The notes beneath the pieces were generated by a model. That model worked only from the letters and a program-made list of their open reading frames with translations, did no database searches and was not told where the DNA came from. From Scilla litardierei (lineage: Eukaryota > Streptophyta > Magnoliopsida > Asparagales > Asparagaceae), in assembly GCA_030789695.1 (NCBI GenBank), contig CM061138.1:14766214-14830213 (forward strand): a stretch of 64,000 nt of DNA, given 5' to 3'. Position numbers and translations under genes: made by a program. This document shows, one piece after another, positions 9,101 to 20,212 of the stretch (position 1 is the stretch's first letter; every line of letters starts with the position of its first letter).

Positions 9101-12100
9101 ACAAAAATAATGGATGCACTAATCCCTCCGAATTCCAAAAAGAAACTTTCTAAGTTTCAAGGACATCCGTTTCAACGGATCCCACTTGGAAACAGCAAAT
9201 GTAAATGAAAAATTACCGTATGCAACGTCTCAAGAAAAAGGAGTAAAATCCACACTTGAACGTTTTGAGAGCCTTATAGGCCTCTACCATACGAAGATTC
9301 GGAGAAAGGAAGCAGAATTAAACGGAGCACCTGAAGTGATGCACAACATCTTGATTTTGACGATTTGACGAAGGAAAATTTTGGATATGCTGTTATTGGA
9401 TGTTGTGACGGCATACCTTCGTGGATATCTTGTAAAGATAATTTCCACAAAAGGCCTGAATAGATTTCGGGACGTCTATTCAAGAAAAATAATAAATGTA
9501 CAACCAAGAGAATCACTTGACAAGTCAATGATTCCTACTGAAGGTTGTCTTTGCACCTGTGCGAGAACAGGATTAGAGATCTTAGTTGTAAACAACTAAC
9601 ATCTCATTGGATCTCCTGAAGAGAAAACCGAAAATAAATGTACAAGCCTGACTTTTAAACATGAAATAAAAAGACCTAGGCAAATATAAAGTCATGGCTC
9701 ATAGAATCCTGTTACAAACGCCCAGAAGTGCGTTGGAGATATTAAACAGGATCATTGTCATCCAAAGTACACTTACTGGATGAACAAAAAGAACCCTTCC
9801 GATCGCTGGAAGAGGGGGAGGATATAACTGGTCCCAAAGTCCATTATCTTAGTGCAATCATGCACTCCTGGCTAACTGCATGTGTCCCGGTATAGCAATT
9901 GCAGTAAACTCATTAGCCAGAGATAGTTGGCACCTAAAAAGGGCCATTAGACCTGAGTTAAGCCTTCTGCGCTTCCTCCAAGGGTCGAAATATTTGGACT
10001 TACAAAATGTAGTAGCATCCTCCAATGTTTATGCAAATGCAGGTTTCAGGTCCAGTCCCTATGCTGAGAAATCACAGAACGGGTACCCACAGTGGGATGG
10101 CCATCCCCTGCAGATCTGCAAAGCAACTGATGAAGGCAACATTATCCTATCATTCCGAGATCCTCACCATTCCAGAATCACACCAATGGTGTATTTGAGG
10201 GCGCCTGGTGGTACATCACATCCCAGTGACGACTGGGATAGAGGCTGGTTCTGTGGAGCTGACCATATAGTCTGAAGACCACATCAGAGGCGACGAAACT
10301 TAGCACACCTCTCCAGAGTTTCTGGATTCAGCAGCTGCTTGATGGTGACAACATTTGTAATCTGTGTACATTTTCGGAATATTGTAAATAGGAGTGATGA
10401 GATAAGCCTAAGAGATCTGAAAGCCTAAGAGCTTTTACAGATCAGGGGGAGTTGAGGGAATTTGTACTCTTTCCACTTAGCTATGGTTTTTCCCACTGGG
10501 TTTTCCATAGCCAAAGGTTTTAACGAGGCAAATCAAATCAACTCTGGATCCCGAAGTATCCACCCCTCTGTGACGCTCAGAATCCAGAAGTATTCATGAG
10601 CAGAGTCACTTGTATAAATCAGGGGGAGTTAAAGAGCGTTTGCACTCTTTTTCATTAACTATGGTTTTTCCCACTGGGTTTTCCATAGCCAAAGGTTTTA
10701 ACGAGGCAAATCTCACCAACTCAGGATCCTGAAGTATCCACCCCATGTGAGACCCATGCAGGCTCAGAATCCTGAAGTATTCATGAGCAGGGTCCACAAC
10801 TATGGCTGGATAAGGGGGAGTGTTGTGAATGGGTATTTACTGGGTTGGATGAGTTATTGGGCCAACCCAAGTGTTTGGGCCCATATCTGTATAAGCCCAC
10901 TTGTATTCTCCCCTTTGGCTATAAATATAAACCTGAGGGCTCTCCCCTCAGTAGTTGATTCATAACATGTACTTTTAATTTAGGCTTTGAAAATTATTAA
11001 CGACGGTGACTATATACACCTCTAAATGAGGTGTATGAATGTGATGTTTTTTAGCGAAAAAAAATTGAAAGAGAGAAGAAGAGATATGACCAATGATGTG
11101 ATTTGTTTTGTCATTTTTGGCAAAATGTCTCTTCCCTATGAGGTGTAGATAGCAATTCTCTTTAAAAAGGGTCTCTTTATGAACGAAAGAATAGAAATGA
11201 AAGCTCACATTAATTCGGGGGCGGAGTACTGTGGGCTCTCTCTTTCTCACTTTGAACCCTTTCTTTTTAAAAAACTTTTCTCTTTTAATAATTTTATTTC
11301 AACTTTAATTAGTTTGAGGAGAGTTAGGCTTTCCTTTATTTTTTAAATAAATAGGTTTTGTGATGGGTGTGGGTTGAAGATGGTTAAAGTTATATAGGGC
11401 ATTTGTTTGAAAATAAAACAATTGGGAAAAATATAGAGATTAATAAGTAGTCAAGGGTAACTAAGGGTGAATGCCTATCAATAGAGCAAAAGAACGCACA
11501 TAAATTATAATATGCTGTTTTTTGACCAATCCAACAGGAGACCATTGTGTCAGCTGCAACTAGGAAAACCTTAGTTGCCAACTAATACCCATTAATCTTA
11601 AGTGTAATAGTTGAAATGGAGGGACACATGCATTTGGTTACAAATGCCTTCAAATTTCAATCATTTTTTTCGGCCTTGTTGTAATGAAAGATGTACTTAA
11701 CTTCAGCATTAGGAAAATGTGGTTCTGACTAATAAAAAGATTTTGGTGCTTCCTAGGTGTGGCAAAATGAGCCCGATCAGACCAGACCCGAACCCGTCAT
11801 CCTTAATCGGGTATGAGTAGGACCCAATCCGGGTCAAGTAGGATCCGGGTTGACCCGACCCGACCCAGATTTTTATCCGGGTCGGGTATGGGTTTGGCAT
11901 GTCAACCCATATGACCTGAATTCGACCCGGTTTACTTTCTATATATATATAAATTTATATAATAGCTTCAATACACAGTTGCAAGGGGAGTTGTGCTTAT
12001 ACGATTTGAATTGTTGTCCTCTTTTTAAAGAGGTCTTGGATTCAATTCCCTTTATATACAACTTTTTAGTTAATTTTATTACTTTCGTTAATAAAATGGT

Positions 12101-14552
12101 AACGTTAATTGTACTTCCCTGTTGTCATCAGTGCGGTTTAAGCGATGAGCTGATGGAAATTATGCAACACTTAATAAATTGCTGGTGGCTCTTAATAAAT
12201 AGCTGAATATCGAAAAAGAAGCAGTTGTGTATAAGTCAAATCTTAACCTGATGGGTTAACCCGAACCCAATCCGAAAATTTTTCGAGTCACCCGAACCCT
12301 ACCCGGATTCATTCCGGGCCGGGTTAGGGTTTACCCCTATCCGGGTTGGGTCAAATCTGACCCGACCCGAACCCGAACCCACCCGACCCGTTTGCCACCC
12401 CTAGTGCTTCCCCTCGAAAATTCAAGATACATGTCTCTTTCTGATATCGGAATACGACCAGCAGCTGAATTAGCTGCACTTATTTGTTCTTTCCCAGCAA
12501 GGAACATATTAAAATTGAAGTAGACTTTCTAGAAATACTTTTTTACCCAAAAAAACAAAATAAAAAACAAAATAAATGCGTATTACAATTAAACCAAATC
12601 GAGGCCCCAGAAATAAAAATCGAAAAGGTCTATAATATCTTTCATATGACTAAAATTTAATCAGCACAGCTCTACCTAACATGTGGGCTGCTACCTAATT
12701 CCAATCTTTAATAGCCCATCACATTTGTTAAGGGGGGAGGTACACCTAATCTTCCCTAATTAAAAGTCCTTAACTGTTTGATGCTTGTGCTATGTTGTTC
12801 TCTTTGTCAACCATAAGTAGAATTATACATTACAATCATCACTCGTATCTGTATCTTAGTATCCTCAAAACTACGATGAAACTCCAAAATTGTCGTAAAT
12901 GCTGAGGAATACATTTTTTGGTGCCTTGTCAACATTTTACGGTTGAAAACAAATTGGCATGTCCTCAATATAAATTTCTCAAAAAATGAGTGCAATTATA
13001 TCAGTTTTAAGCCTAATTTACAGAAAATGTCATTTATGTTTCACTGGTTTTCAGAAAATTACATCAATCCACAATCAAATTACTAAAACGTTTTTATAAG
13101 TCTCGAACAAACACCTCAACTTTTGATTAACATTTCAGAAAAACTATGTCTATATTGTAATGACTTAGGGTTAGTTTGGAAAAAGTGAAGTTCAATATTA
13201 ATTGCTGAAATATTGAAAAAAATAGCCTTTTAGACGTCTGTTCCTTCCTTTGCTTCTCAATGAATTTAATCAATTTGTGAAATGCAGAATGGAGTGAGGG
13301 GGCTAATGCTGGACATGTACGACTTCGAAAATGACATTTGGCTGTGCCACTCTTTTGGTGGCAACTGCTACAACTTCACTGCATTTGTAAACATCCAAAC
13401 CCTAGAATTTTCACTTCCCTTTGCATTGCTGAAGTCCCTCATAAAAGGCCAAGTGCTAATCCTGAAATGGCTGTTGATCAGCAACCCGCCGTCAATGCCC
13501 TCAGAGAAGTCCAAGCATTCCTTGAAGCAAATCCTTCCGAGGTCATCACAATCATGATCGAAGACTATGTCAAGGCCCCTAATGGCCTCAGCAAAGTCTT
13601 CAACGCTTCCGGCCTCACAAAGTACTGGTTCCCAGTGTCCCAAATGCCTAGAAATGGCGCAGACTGGCCTTTGCTCAGTGACATGATCAGTAAGAACCAG
13701 CGGTTGCTAGTCTTCACGTCAAAATCGGCGAAGGAGGCTTCTGAAGGGATTGCTTATGAGTGGAACTACATAGTTGAGAACCAGTGTAAGATGAACTTCA
13801 ACTGATTCAATCATTTTGCGTGAGAAAGGAATTTTGTTGAAATGCGGCATTTGTAACTCGCAGATGGCGACGGTGGGATGAAGGCAGGCTCATGCCCAAG
13901 TCGAGCAGAATCTTCCCCGATGAACACAAAATCAAAATCGCTTGTGCTCATGAACTATTTTCCCGACAATCCTAACGCGACTGAAGCGTGCACAGACAAT
14001 TCGGCTGCGCTTATGAGCATGCTTGGGACCTGTCACACTGCTTCTGGTAACCGATGGCCCAACTATATCGCGGTCGATTTCTACATGGTACTCTAATTAC
14101 AAAATACTGTGAATCGATTTCAAACTTTGGGCGAACTTTGATTGTTTGGAGACTAAGCAGCAAAGTTTGTTGTGCAGAGAAGTGACGGTGGCGGGGCACC
14201 TCAGGCAGCAGACGTAGCAAACGGCCACATGGTTTGCGGGTGTGACAATATTGCATATTGCAAGGTGATTGTAAGTAACGTAGGTTTTCGATTGGTTGTG
14301 CGATGACCGCAGTCTGTTTGTATCTGTGATACTGAAACTTGGTCTGGTTGATTGTTGTAGGCAAATGCAACTTTTGGTACGTGTGATGTGCCTGCGAAAA
14401 CACCGAATGCGCCTACGCCTACGCCTACACGGAGCACGACCACGTCTCCGCCTTCAATGCCTTCGGCATCAGATGCTACAGTAGCATCGTCATGGCTTTG
14501 TCAGAGGGAATTCCTTGCAGTGTTATCAAGTGCAATGGTTTTCTTGTTATGA
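6105..14552 (+). CDS. PI-PLC X domain-containing protein (secreted, probably GPI-anchored)
   Basis: Exons 6105-6110, 6202-6264, 6356-6469, 6559-6696, 13288-13386, 13482-13785, 13864-14087, 14178-14264 and 14361-14552 join in frame to 1,227 nt (408 aa). The protein has a signal peptide (MLFSLLFLACVL), a Cys-rich segment (GKCTTNQSCDLGLKCDVCG), the X-domain motifs RYSWLTTHNSFA (catalytic His), NGVRGLMLDMYDF and WLCHSFGG, then FLEANPSEVITIMIEDYV, QRLLVFTS and NRWPNYIAVDFY. A Pro/Thr-rich linker and a hydrophobic C-terminus follow, the latter like a GPI-anchor signal. The plant family resembles bacterial PI-PLC X domains and lacks EF, Y and C2 domains; substrate and role are not established. The start at 6105 uses a 6-nt coding exon in frame with 6202; ATG 6211 is the alternative. 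The donor after 6469 reads AAG|GC, a GC-AG intron. The intron 6697-13287 is filled with transposon remnants. The stop lies 13 bp before a Copia LTR. Confidence 0.9.
6697..7877 (+). other. 5' part of the large PI-PLC intron
   Basis: Non-coding. A short inverted repeat at 7313-7415 (AAACTTAATAATTA / TAATTATTAAGTGTTT) could be a small MITE. The ORFs at 7551-7808 and 7601-7789 (- strand) have no domain. The 5' LTR expected upstream of the Copia gag start at 7878 was not found. Confidence 0.5.
10436..10800 (+). repeat. Tandem duplication of the Copia 3' untranslated block
   Basis: A ~175-bp unit (ATCAGGGGGAGTT..., TTTTTCCCACTGGGTTTTCC..., AGTATCCACCCC..., TATTCATGAGCAG) occurs twice in a row. Single copies of the unit lie at the equivalent place in the neighbouring element (about 19137-19320). 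Confidence 0.85.
10821..10967 (+). repeat. 3' LTR of the intronic Copia element
   Basis: It starts TGTTGTGAAT right after the polypurine tract and ends ...TTCATAACA. At 147 bp it is short, and it includes a TATAAATATAA promoter-like element. Its start matches the TGTTGTGAGT start of the LTRs at 14566 and 19331. Confidence 0.75.
10968..11745 (+). other. PI-PLC intron sequence, nothing recognised
   Basis: AT-rich. The - strand ORFs at 10975-11250 and 11390-11581 carry no domain or composition that would support a gene. Confidence 0.5.
11754..12403. mobile_element. hAT-type MITE, 650 bp, with 8-bp target duplication
   Basis: The ends are TAGGTGTGGCAAA and the reverse complement of TTTGCCACCCCTA, the TAGGGGTGGCAAA ends typical of plant hAT MITEs. 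They are flanked by an exact 8-bp duplication GTGCTTCC (11746-11753 and 12404-12411). Both subterminal zones are dense in CCCGACCCGAACCCG words that form a long inverted repeat; the centre is AT-rich and non-coding. It lies in the large PI-PLC intron. Confidence 0.92.
12412..13287 (+). other. 3' end of the large PI-PLC intron
   Basis: Non-coding, ending in the acceptor TGAAATGCAG just before exon 13288. The ORF at 12807-12995 is not supported. Confidence 0.6.
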
Positions 14553-14565
14553 TATAGTTAAAAGT

Positions 14566-14731
14566 GTTGTGAGTTTAGAGAGGCCAAAGGCCTCCCCCCC
14601 TCAACATCTCACCATTATTCCCCACTAAGTTAGTGGGGAGTCCTTTGGACTCCTAACTCATCATGAGATTTTTATAAATGAAGTACCATGGCCATTCGCC
14701 ATGGTGAATCCTCTCCAATCCTATTCTAACA
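14566..14731 (+). repeat. 5' LTR (166 bp)
   Basis: It begins TGTTGTGAGT and ends CTATTCTAACA. Because it starts 13 bp after the PI-PLC stop codon (14552), any PI-PLC transcript extending past the coding sequence must run into it. It contains TTTTTATAAATGAAG, which could act as a promoter or polyadenylation element. Confidence 0.9.
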
Positions 14732-15950
14732 CGTTATCAGCACTTTTGCTCTAAAATCGTCCCACTTTTCTATAGCTTAAACGCATAGAATGGCCAAAGT
14801 GGAACGAGGCAATAAGAGTAGAGCTGGACTCACTCTTGAAAAGCAAAGTCTTTGGACCAGTAATCCATACACCTGAATGTGTAAAAACCTATGGAATATA
14901 ATTCGGATTTCATAAAGAAATTGTAATGAAGGAAATGTGATCATTTTCCTACTAAGCCTACACTTCTCTGAAAAAGCCAATACATTCAGCTCATGGACGT
15001 TGTGACTGCATATATATACGGCAATATAGATATAGATATATATATAAAACTTCCAGAAGGGTTTACTCTACCCCCAGAGATGAAAGAGAGACGTAGAAAT
15101 GTCTTCTCCATAAAGGCTACAAAGATCATTAGTTGATCTTAAGCAATATTCTGTCTGTGTATCCTTTTCGAAAGATCGTTGACAGGATTTATGATATTTG
15201 CCGTATATGTGGTCGACTTAAAGCTAATATGATCTCCTGCAGAGACCATTAAGATATCAGATAGCTTTAAGCATACCTTGGAAATGAAAAACTTAGGTAT
15301 AACAAGGTATTATCTCGGCTTATATATTTAACCCCTTCGTGGTGGAACCCTTTAATATCTTTCATACACCTGGAGTTTATGAAGAATGATGTCCCCTTGC
15401 ATCCTATTAAAAATGGATACTTATGTATGATACCTTCCAGTAGCTGGAAGAGGGGGAGGACATCCTAGGTCCCGAAGAGCCTAGCTCTAGTGTACTTGTT
15501 ACACTACTTTATCTGGCCAACTGCACGTATCTTTGATAGAACGTCTCTAGTAAAGTTGTTAACCATATACAGTGTTGCCTTGGAGAGCAACACTAGACCA
15601 ATGATAAGCTACTTCTGCGTAACTTACAAGGGTCAAGGAATATATATCGCATATGCAGGTTTTAAGATCATCGCGATGACTACAACACAATAGGCCGGCC
15701 ACCTCCTAAATACCTACACATCATCCTCCAATCTCTACATCTTCTAAGAAGCTCATCATCCAAGAAGCAAGTATTGAAAACGCTCAGCCAGGTCCAGCAG
15801 TACCTTGCAGACACACTGAAGACTGATTCAGTTAATATTTTAGTGGCGTCATCTACCAACTTCGAAGAGCTTTCCACTCCAGAACGCCACTGCTTTACTA
15901 TAGCCGCTAGATGAGTGATGATTGTATTTTCTTTCAGAACATGATGGATG

Positions 15951-16687
15951 TGTAACGGCCTGTATTTTTCCAATACATTTAAATTAAGTATTTAAAGTAA
16001 TTTCATTTTAATTGTATTTTGTAATGGTTGATCAGGAGTCTTAAACTGATTTCAAAATTTCTTATAAAAATATTTTGAAGTACCAGACTAGTTATGGAGT
16101 ATTTTAGTAAAATCGGATTTCATCAAATACCTCTGAAAGATCTGATAAAAATTCATTTTCAGATATTGCAGTTTTGGGTCAACGAATTTATTTTCTATTC
16201 AAACGTCTTCAAAACATTTTCAAACTTCTGCAGTAGCACCCTATGATCATTTAGGGCTCCCCACAGTAATTTTGTAATTTTCTGATATCGTTTCAATAGA
16301 GAACCCGCAAACCCGCTTTCTAAACGTTTTGGCCAAAAACTAGTATTTCCGTAGCTCAAACCTTGGAACGGTCATCGTATTCGTCATCCTCGCGACGATA
16401 CGATCCTGTGGGTATGTTTTCGTAATTTTCCGGACACGTTTACTAGTGGGGGCATTTTCGTAATTTCGTGGTTGTATTTTCACTAATGACCTTCACTAAT
16501 GTTTTAAACCCCTTTTAATTACCCTAATCACCCCACCTAGCCTAACCCGTATCTACCCCACCCACTTTGTTAGCTCATCCCCATCTAACCCCCCCTCTCT
16601 CAGCTAACATGTTTCCCCCCCACTACCCTGTTTATTTTATAAACCCTATAAGTATAACTCCCCTCCCCTCTCATTTTCACACAGGCA

Positions 16688-16737
<50 letters not shown>

Positions 16738-19069
16738 TTCTCGTACGAAGCCCGAACTCAAACTCACCCTCTCTCGTTCTCTCTATCTCCCTCTCTCTCT
16801 GACCCTCTCCTACCGGCCTCGACCGCCGTTCGTCTTGCTCCGACGAGCGCCGCCTCGCTCGCGCCCTCCACGGCAACATCTCCGACCAGCAGCGCCCCCG
16901 CCAACGACCGCAAGCACCCCAGGCTCCTCCGACTCCCCTCTGAGCATCGCCGCAGCAGCAGCTGCCTCCGACGATGCTCCCCGACCCCGGCCTCCGCCTC
17001 CGCCGACAACGGCGGCCCCCGACGCCCGACAGACCCCCACGACGCCGCTTCGCCTGAGACGTCGCCCGCCACCGCTCGAAGCATCGTCGGCGACCCCGCA
17101 GCCCTCGCCTTGTACACGCCGCCGCCGCCACCACGGCGCTTCGCCGTCGCCCCCACGTCTTCCCCCTCGCCGTCGCCAACCGCCGAGCGCCGAAGCACCC
17201 CCCGCCCCCGTTCGCTGCATGAGGAGTCGACAGCGTGCGTAAGTCTCCAATGGCAAACTTGTAAATATCGTAATATTTCGTAAATTCGTATTTTTAATTA
17301 ATTATTAAATAGGGTTTATTGGTTTTAAATTGATAAGTAATTATATAGGACCCAGAAAAATGTGACGCTAGCTCTAGAAAATCAGAAATGACATTCTGGA
17401 CCCAATGGCGCTAGTTTCATCTCAATCCGACGCTTAGTTTTTCCAGAATTAATTTTTAACCCTAAAAGATAAATACGTTATTTTCGTTCAAAAATCTGTA
17501 TCTTCTTATTTTTACGTAAAATAAAATATGAGAAAAATATATGTTATTATACTCTTTGAGACGGTCATTTTGACACCTCATTTGCAACATTCCGATGTAG
17601 ATTGCATCCAAAATAAATTGTGGAATAAATACGTCACTAATTGAAAAATAGTTTTTAAATAGTTTTTGAGCTTTTAAAAATCCTAAAAATTACTATGATC
17701 TTCAGAAAAATATTCCCTCTTTCAGTAAAATTATTTTCACCATATATAGTCTATATAAAATTTTAGAACCGCTTTTCGACACCGTTTCAACCAGTTTTAA
17801 AAATCAAAACAATCAAATTATTTAAATAGAAATGTAGCATTCTTTAACCAAGTATTTCTGTGTTTGCAGGTACCCATCCTCGTGCACCCGCTTCTCTAGC
17901 TCAAATCTCGTCTTGCCACGACGAGCTCGAATATAGTAAGTCACGACATATTCTAAACTTAAGAAAACTAGTCTACTCTGCTTGTATGAACTAGTTGACA
18001 CCACTATAGCCTCCAACGGCTATTTGACTTGAACCAAACTAGAGAACTAAAATGAAAGTAATCTACCAAAGATTACTTTGCCAACTTTCAACTTAGGTGG
18101 TTGTAGCACGCTACTACCAACTTGGGTAAATTGTGTGCTAAGCCACCCTGCCACGTGCTCAAAGCACGGAAGTAACAGCTTTTGGTGTTGGACTTGTCTT
18201 TATCCTACTTGCTGGTTTTCAATGAGGAAGTCAACCAGTTGACCTGGTGTGACTAACATGTGGAACATCCTGTGGAACAATCTTGTGAAGAACTTGTACT
18301 TGACACGTCACCGGGGTTTCGGGGTAACTCACAGTTGCGAGAGTACGGGAGTGACAAGAGTTCGATCTACATGTCAAGCTGCCTGTGTTTCGGCCTCCTG
18401 TCTAGCTGCCTGTGTTTCGGCAAACCATCCTGCTGCCTGGGTACCGGCATTCGTCTGGGTAGCACCCAGGCAAGAGACGAACTGAACGGTCACATATTGT
18501 ACTCTCCGACTTGAGTCACGTAGTTCTAGTGTAACTTGCACAGTTACTTTCTTTGCAGTACTTGCACTTTACTTTCTTTACCAGTACAGTTACCATACTT
18601 GCCTCACTTTACTTGCCAGTACAGTCACCTTTACTTTACGCATTCCTTGCACGTTACTTTCTACACTTGTATAGACACTGCACCATACTTTACTTTACTT
18701 TCACTTTGGTCTGCTTTGTCATACTTGTACAGTACCTCTATTTCTTTATTTAGAATTGTTGTGACTTACCTACGGTTCCATCTCCGTGGCACCGCAGACG
18801 ACGTACATATGGAGGCAGATGCTCTTGAGTTAATAGCGCCAGACTTCGACCATGAGACCGCAACTTCCAGAGCTATTTTCAGTTGTGTACTGTACTTTCT
18901 CTCTTTCATGTATCGTTGGAACATTTGTACAGTATGGATTGTAATAATTGGACTCTATTTGGGTATTTTTGTACATCTCTGCATCGTGGCTATTTTGATT
19001 TCACTGGTTAACTGCAGAACCTGCGCAATTATCAAATAAGTAACGGGCCCCCGAAAGCGGGTCGTTACA
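15951..19069 (+). mobile_element. Gypsy-type solo LTR, 3.1 kb, nested in the Copia element
   Basis: The ends are TGTAACGGCC and GGGTCGTTACA (TG...CA), flanked by the 5-bp duplication GGATG (15946-15950 and 19070-19074). No internal gag-pol, primer site or second LTR is seen, so a solo LTR is the simplest reading; a large non-coding LTR derivative is the alternative. A CT microsatellite at 16690-16733 is followed by a GC-rich, CpG-dense zone at 16800-17230, probably the LTR's promoter/leader. The long ORFs in that zone (238 aa on +, 135-177 aa on -) reflect low stop-codon frequency in GC-rich DNA. The 3' end matches the LTR ending at 61160. Confidence 0.8.
16690..16733 (+). repeat. (CT)n microsatellite, ~22 units
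   Basis: An uninterrupted CT run just upstream of the GC-rich zone of the solo LTR. Such pyrimidine runs are common near plant transcription starts. Confidence 0.95.
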
Positions 19070-19330
19070 GGATGTATAGACGAATATGAGATAATTGTAT
19101 AGATACATAGGAGATCTGTAAGCCTGAAGCTTGTACAAATCAGGGGGAGTCCCTCGATAGTTGTACTCTTTTCCCTTAAGCTGCTGGTTTTTCCCACTGG
19201 GTTTTCCACAGCTAAGGTTTTAACGAGGCAACCACAGTGGCTCTGGATTCAGAAGTATCCACCCCATTAGCATAACGAATCCTGAAGTATTCATATGCTT
19301 AACCCAAGGTAATGGAGAGATGATGGGGAG

Positions 19331-19496
19331 TGTTGTGAGTTAAGGGAGGCCTTTGGCCTCCCCCCTCAACATCTCATCATTACTCCCCACTAAGTTAGTG
19401 GGGAGTCCCTTGAACTCCTAACTCATCATGAGATTTTTATAAATGAAGTTTCATGGCCATTCGCTGTGGTGAATCCTCTCCAATCCTATTCTAACA
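19331..19496 (+). repeat. 3' LTR (166 bp)
   Basis: Same length as the 5' LTR, with about a dozen substitutions. It is preceded by the purine-rich GATGGGGAG and followed by the AAAAG target duplication. Confidence 0.9.
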
Positions 19497-19501
19497 AAAA
19501 G

Positions 19502-20212
19502 TGAAATTTTGATTTTATTTTTGGCTAGTTTATGATTTATTTGATAGAGTGTATTGAGGGTTGCTTTGAGTTACAATCAGTTGCCGGGCACGCTTTATAG
19601 ATGAACATTATTGTGTAAGAGACGTGATGGCTTTAGGAATTGTTTTTTCTACCATGTATAACCAAACCATATGAAATTGTTAGAGATGGAGTGTCACGAC
19701 GTTTCATTTTAATTTTGACGGAACCCCGATTTCAAAACCCATGATTAGAGAGACGGAACAATGTCGGCATCGGCAATTCTTAAAGCTACAAACATTTCCG
19801 ATGTTAACATTAGAAAATACCAAGGCAAGGCCTTTTCATTTCAACAGCGAAGTAATACGAAGGCAGTGGTAACTAGTAACCGTAGCCATAGCAAGAAAAC
19901 AACCAAGATACCACTCCCAGATTTCTCCTGGCAAGAACCAACAGCCTAAGTCTCACATCAACAACAATTAGCATGAAAGTAACAGTAGATCTAAATTGAG
20001 ATTTAGAAAAAAGTATTTTGCAACACTAGGGAGCGATGCAAATCCTGGTTCAACTAATCACCGAAAATTCTTTTTGAAACAGGACAAGTCTTAGAAACAA
20101 ATTTAAACTAAATCCAAAATTTCATTTACGTCCTCCATGTGCAACTTGGAACCGCCTAAAGAACAGTTTTTTCCGACAATAATTCACTTGCATCCATCCC
20201 ACAGTCCACATA
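19502..20212. other. Intergenic region between the converging PI-PLC and RPS10 genes
   Basis: No supported gene. The 62-codon ORF at 19761-19949 (+) has no recognised domain. The part next to 20213 should hold the RPS10 3' UTR. Confidence 0.5.

Larger units (their letters stand above)
7878..10967 (+). mobile_element. Decayed Copia retrotransposon in a PI-PLC intron
   Basis: A gag reading frame starts at 7878 (MANIASVNFEVLEASGRNYL) and continues through UBN2-type gag sequence to about 8408, with TGA and TAG stops where family members have Trp (YLSW, LELW). A CCHC zinc knuckle (CHNCGLKSHWSRVC) lies at about 8660-8701. Pol survives as scraps: DVVTAYLRG (RT) near 9395, and CPGIAIAVNSLAR plus NAGFRSSPYAEKSQNGY (RT/RNase H end) at 9880-10275. 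The polypurine tract AAGGGGGAG at 10812-10820 precedes a 147-bp 3' LTR. The 5' LTR is missing. It belongs to the same family as 14566-19496, as shown by the shared CTGGAAGAGGGGGAGGA and TTTTCCCACTGGGTTTTCC segments. Confidence 0.85.
14566..19496 (+). mobile_element. Decayed Copia retrotransposon directly after the PI-PLC stop
   Basis: Two 166-bp LTRs (14566-14731 and 19331-19496; TGTTGTGAG ... ATTCTAACA), differing at roughly a dozen sites, are flanked by a 5-bp duplication AAAAG (14561-14565 and 19497-19501). The sequence after the 5' LTR, ACGTTATCAGCAC, is where the primer-binding site should be. The interior keeps only late pol: DVVTAYIYG with IKLPEGF at 14997-15065 (RT), then scraps to about 15700. 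Gag, protease and integrase are gone. A solo LTR (15951-19069) is inserted in the remaining body. The 3' untranslated block AATCAGGGGGAGT ... CCCACTGGGTTTTCC lies at 19137-19320. Confidence 0.88.

Noticed and set aside
9880..10275. 131-codon ORF as a separate gene
   Set aside because: It contains Copia pol motifs (CPGIAIAVNSLAR, FRSSPYAEKSQNGY) and is a remnant of the intronic retrotransposon.
16567..17283. 238-codon + strand ORF and the overlapping 135-177-codon ORFs on both strands, Pro/Arg/Ala-rich
   Set aside because: They lie in the GC-rich zone of a solo LTR and open in several frames at once. The proteins are low-complexity without domains, and the first ORF starts in a CT repeat.
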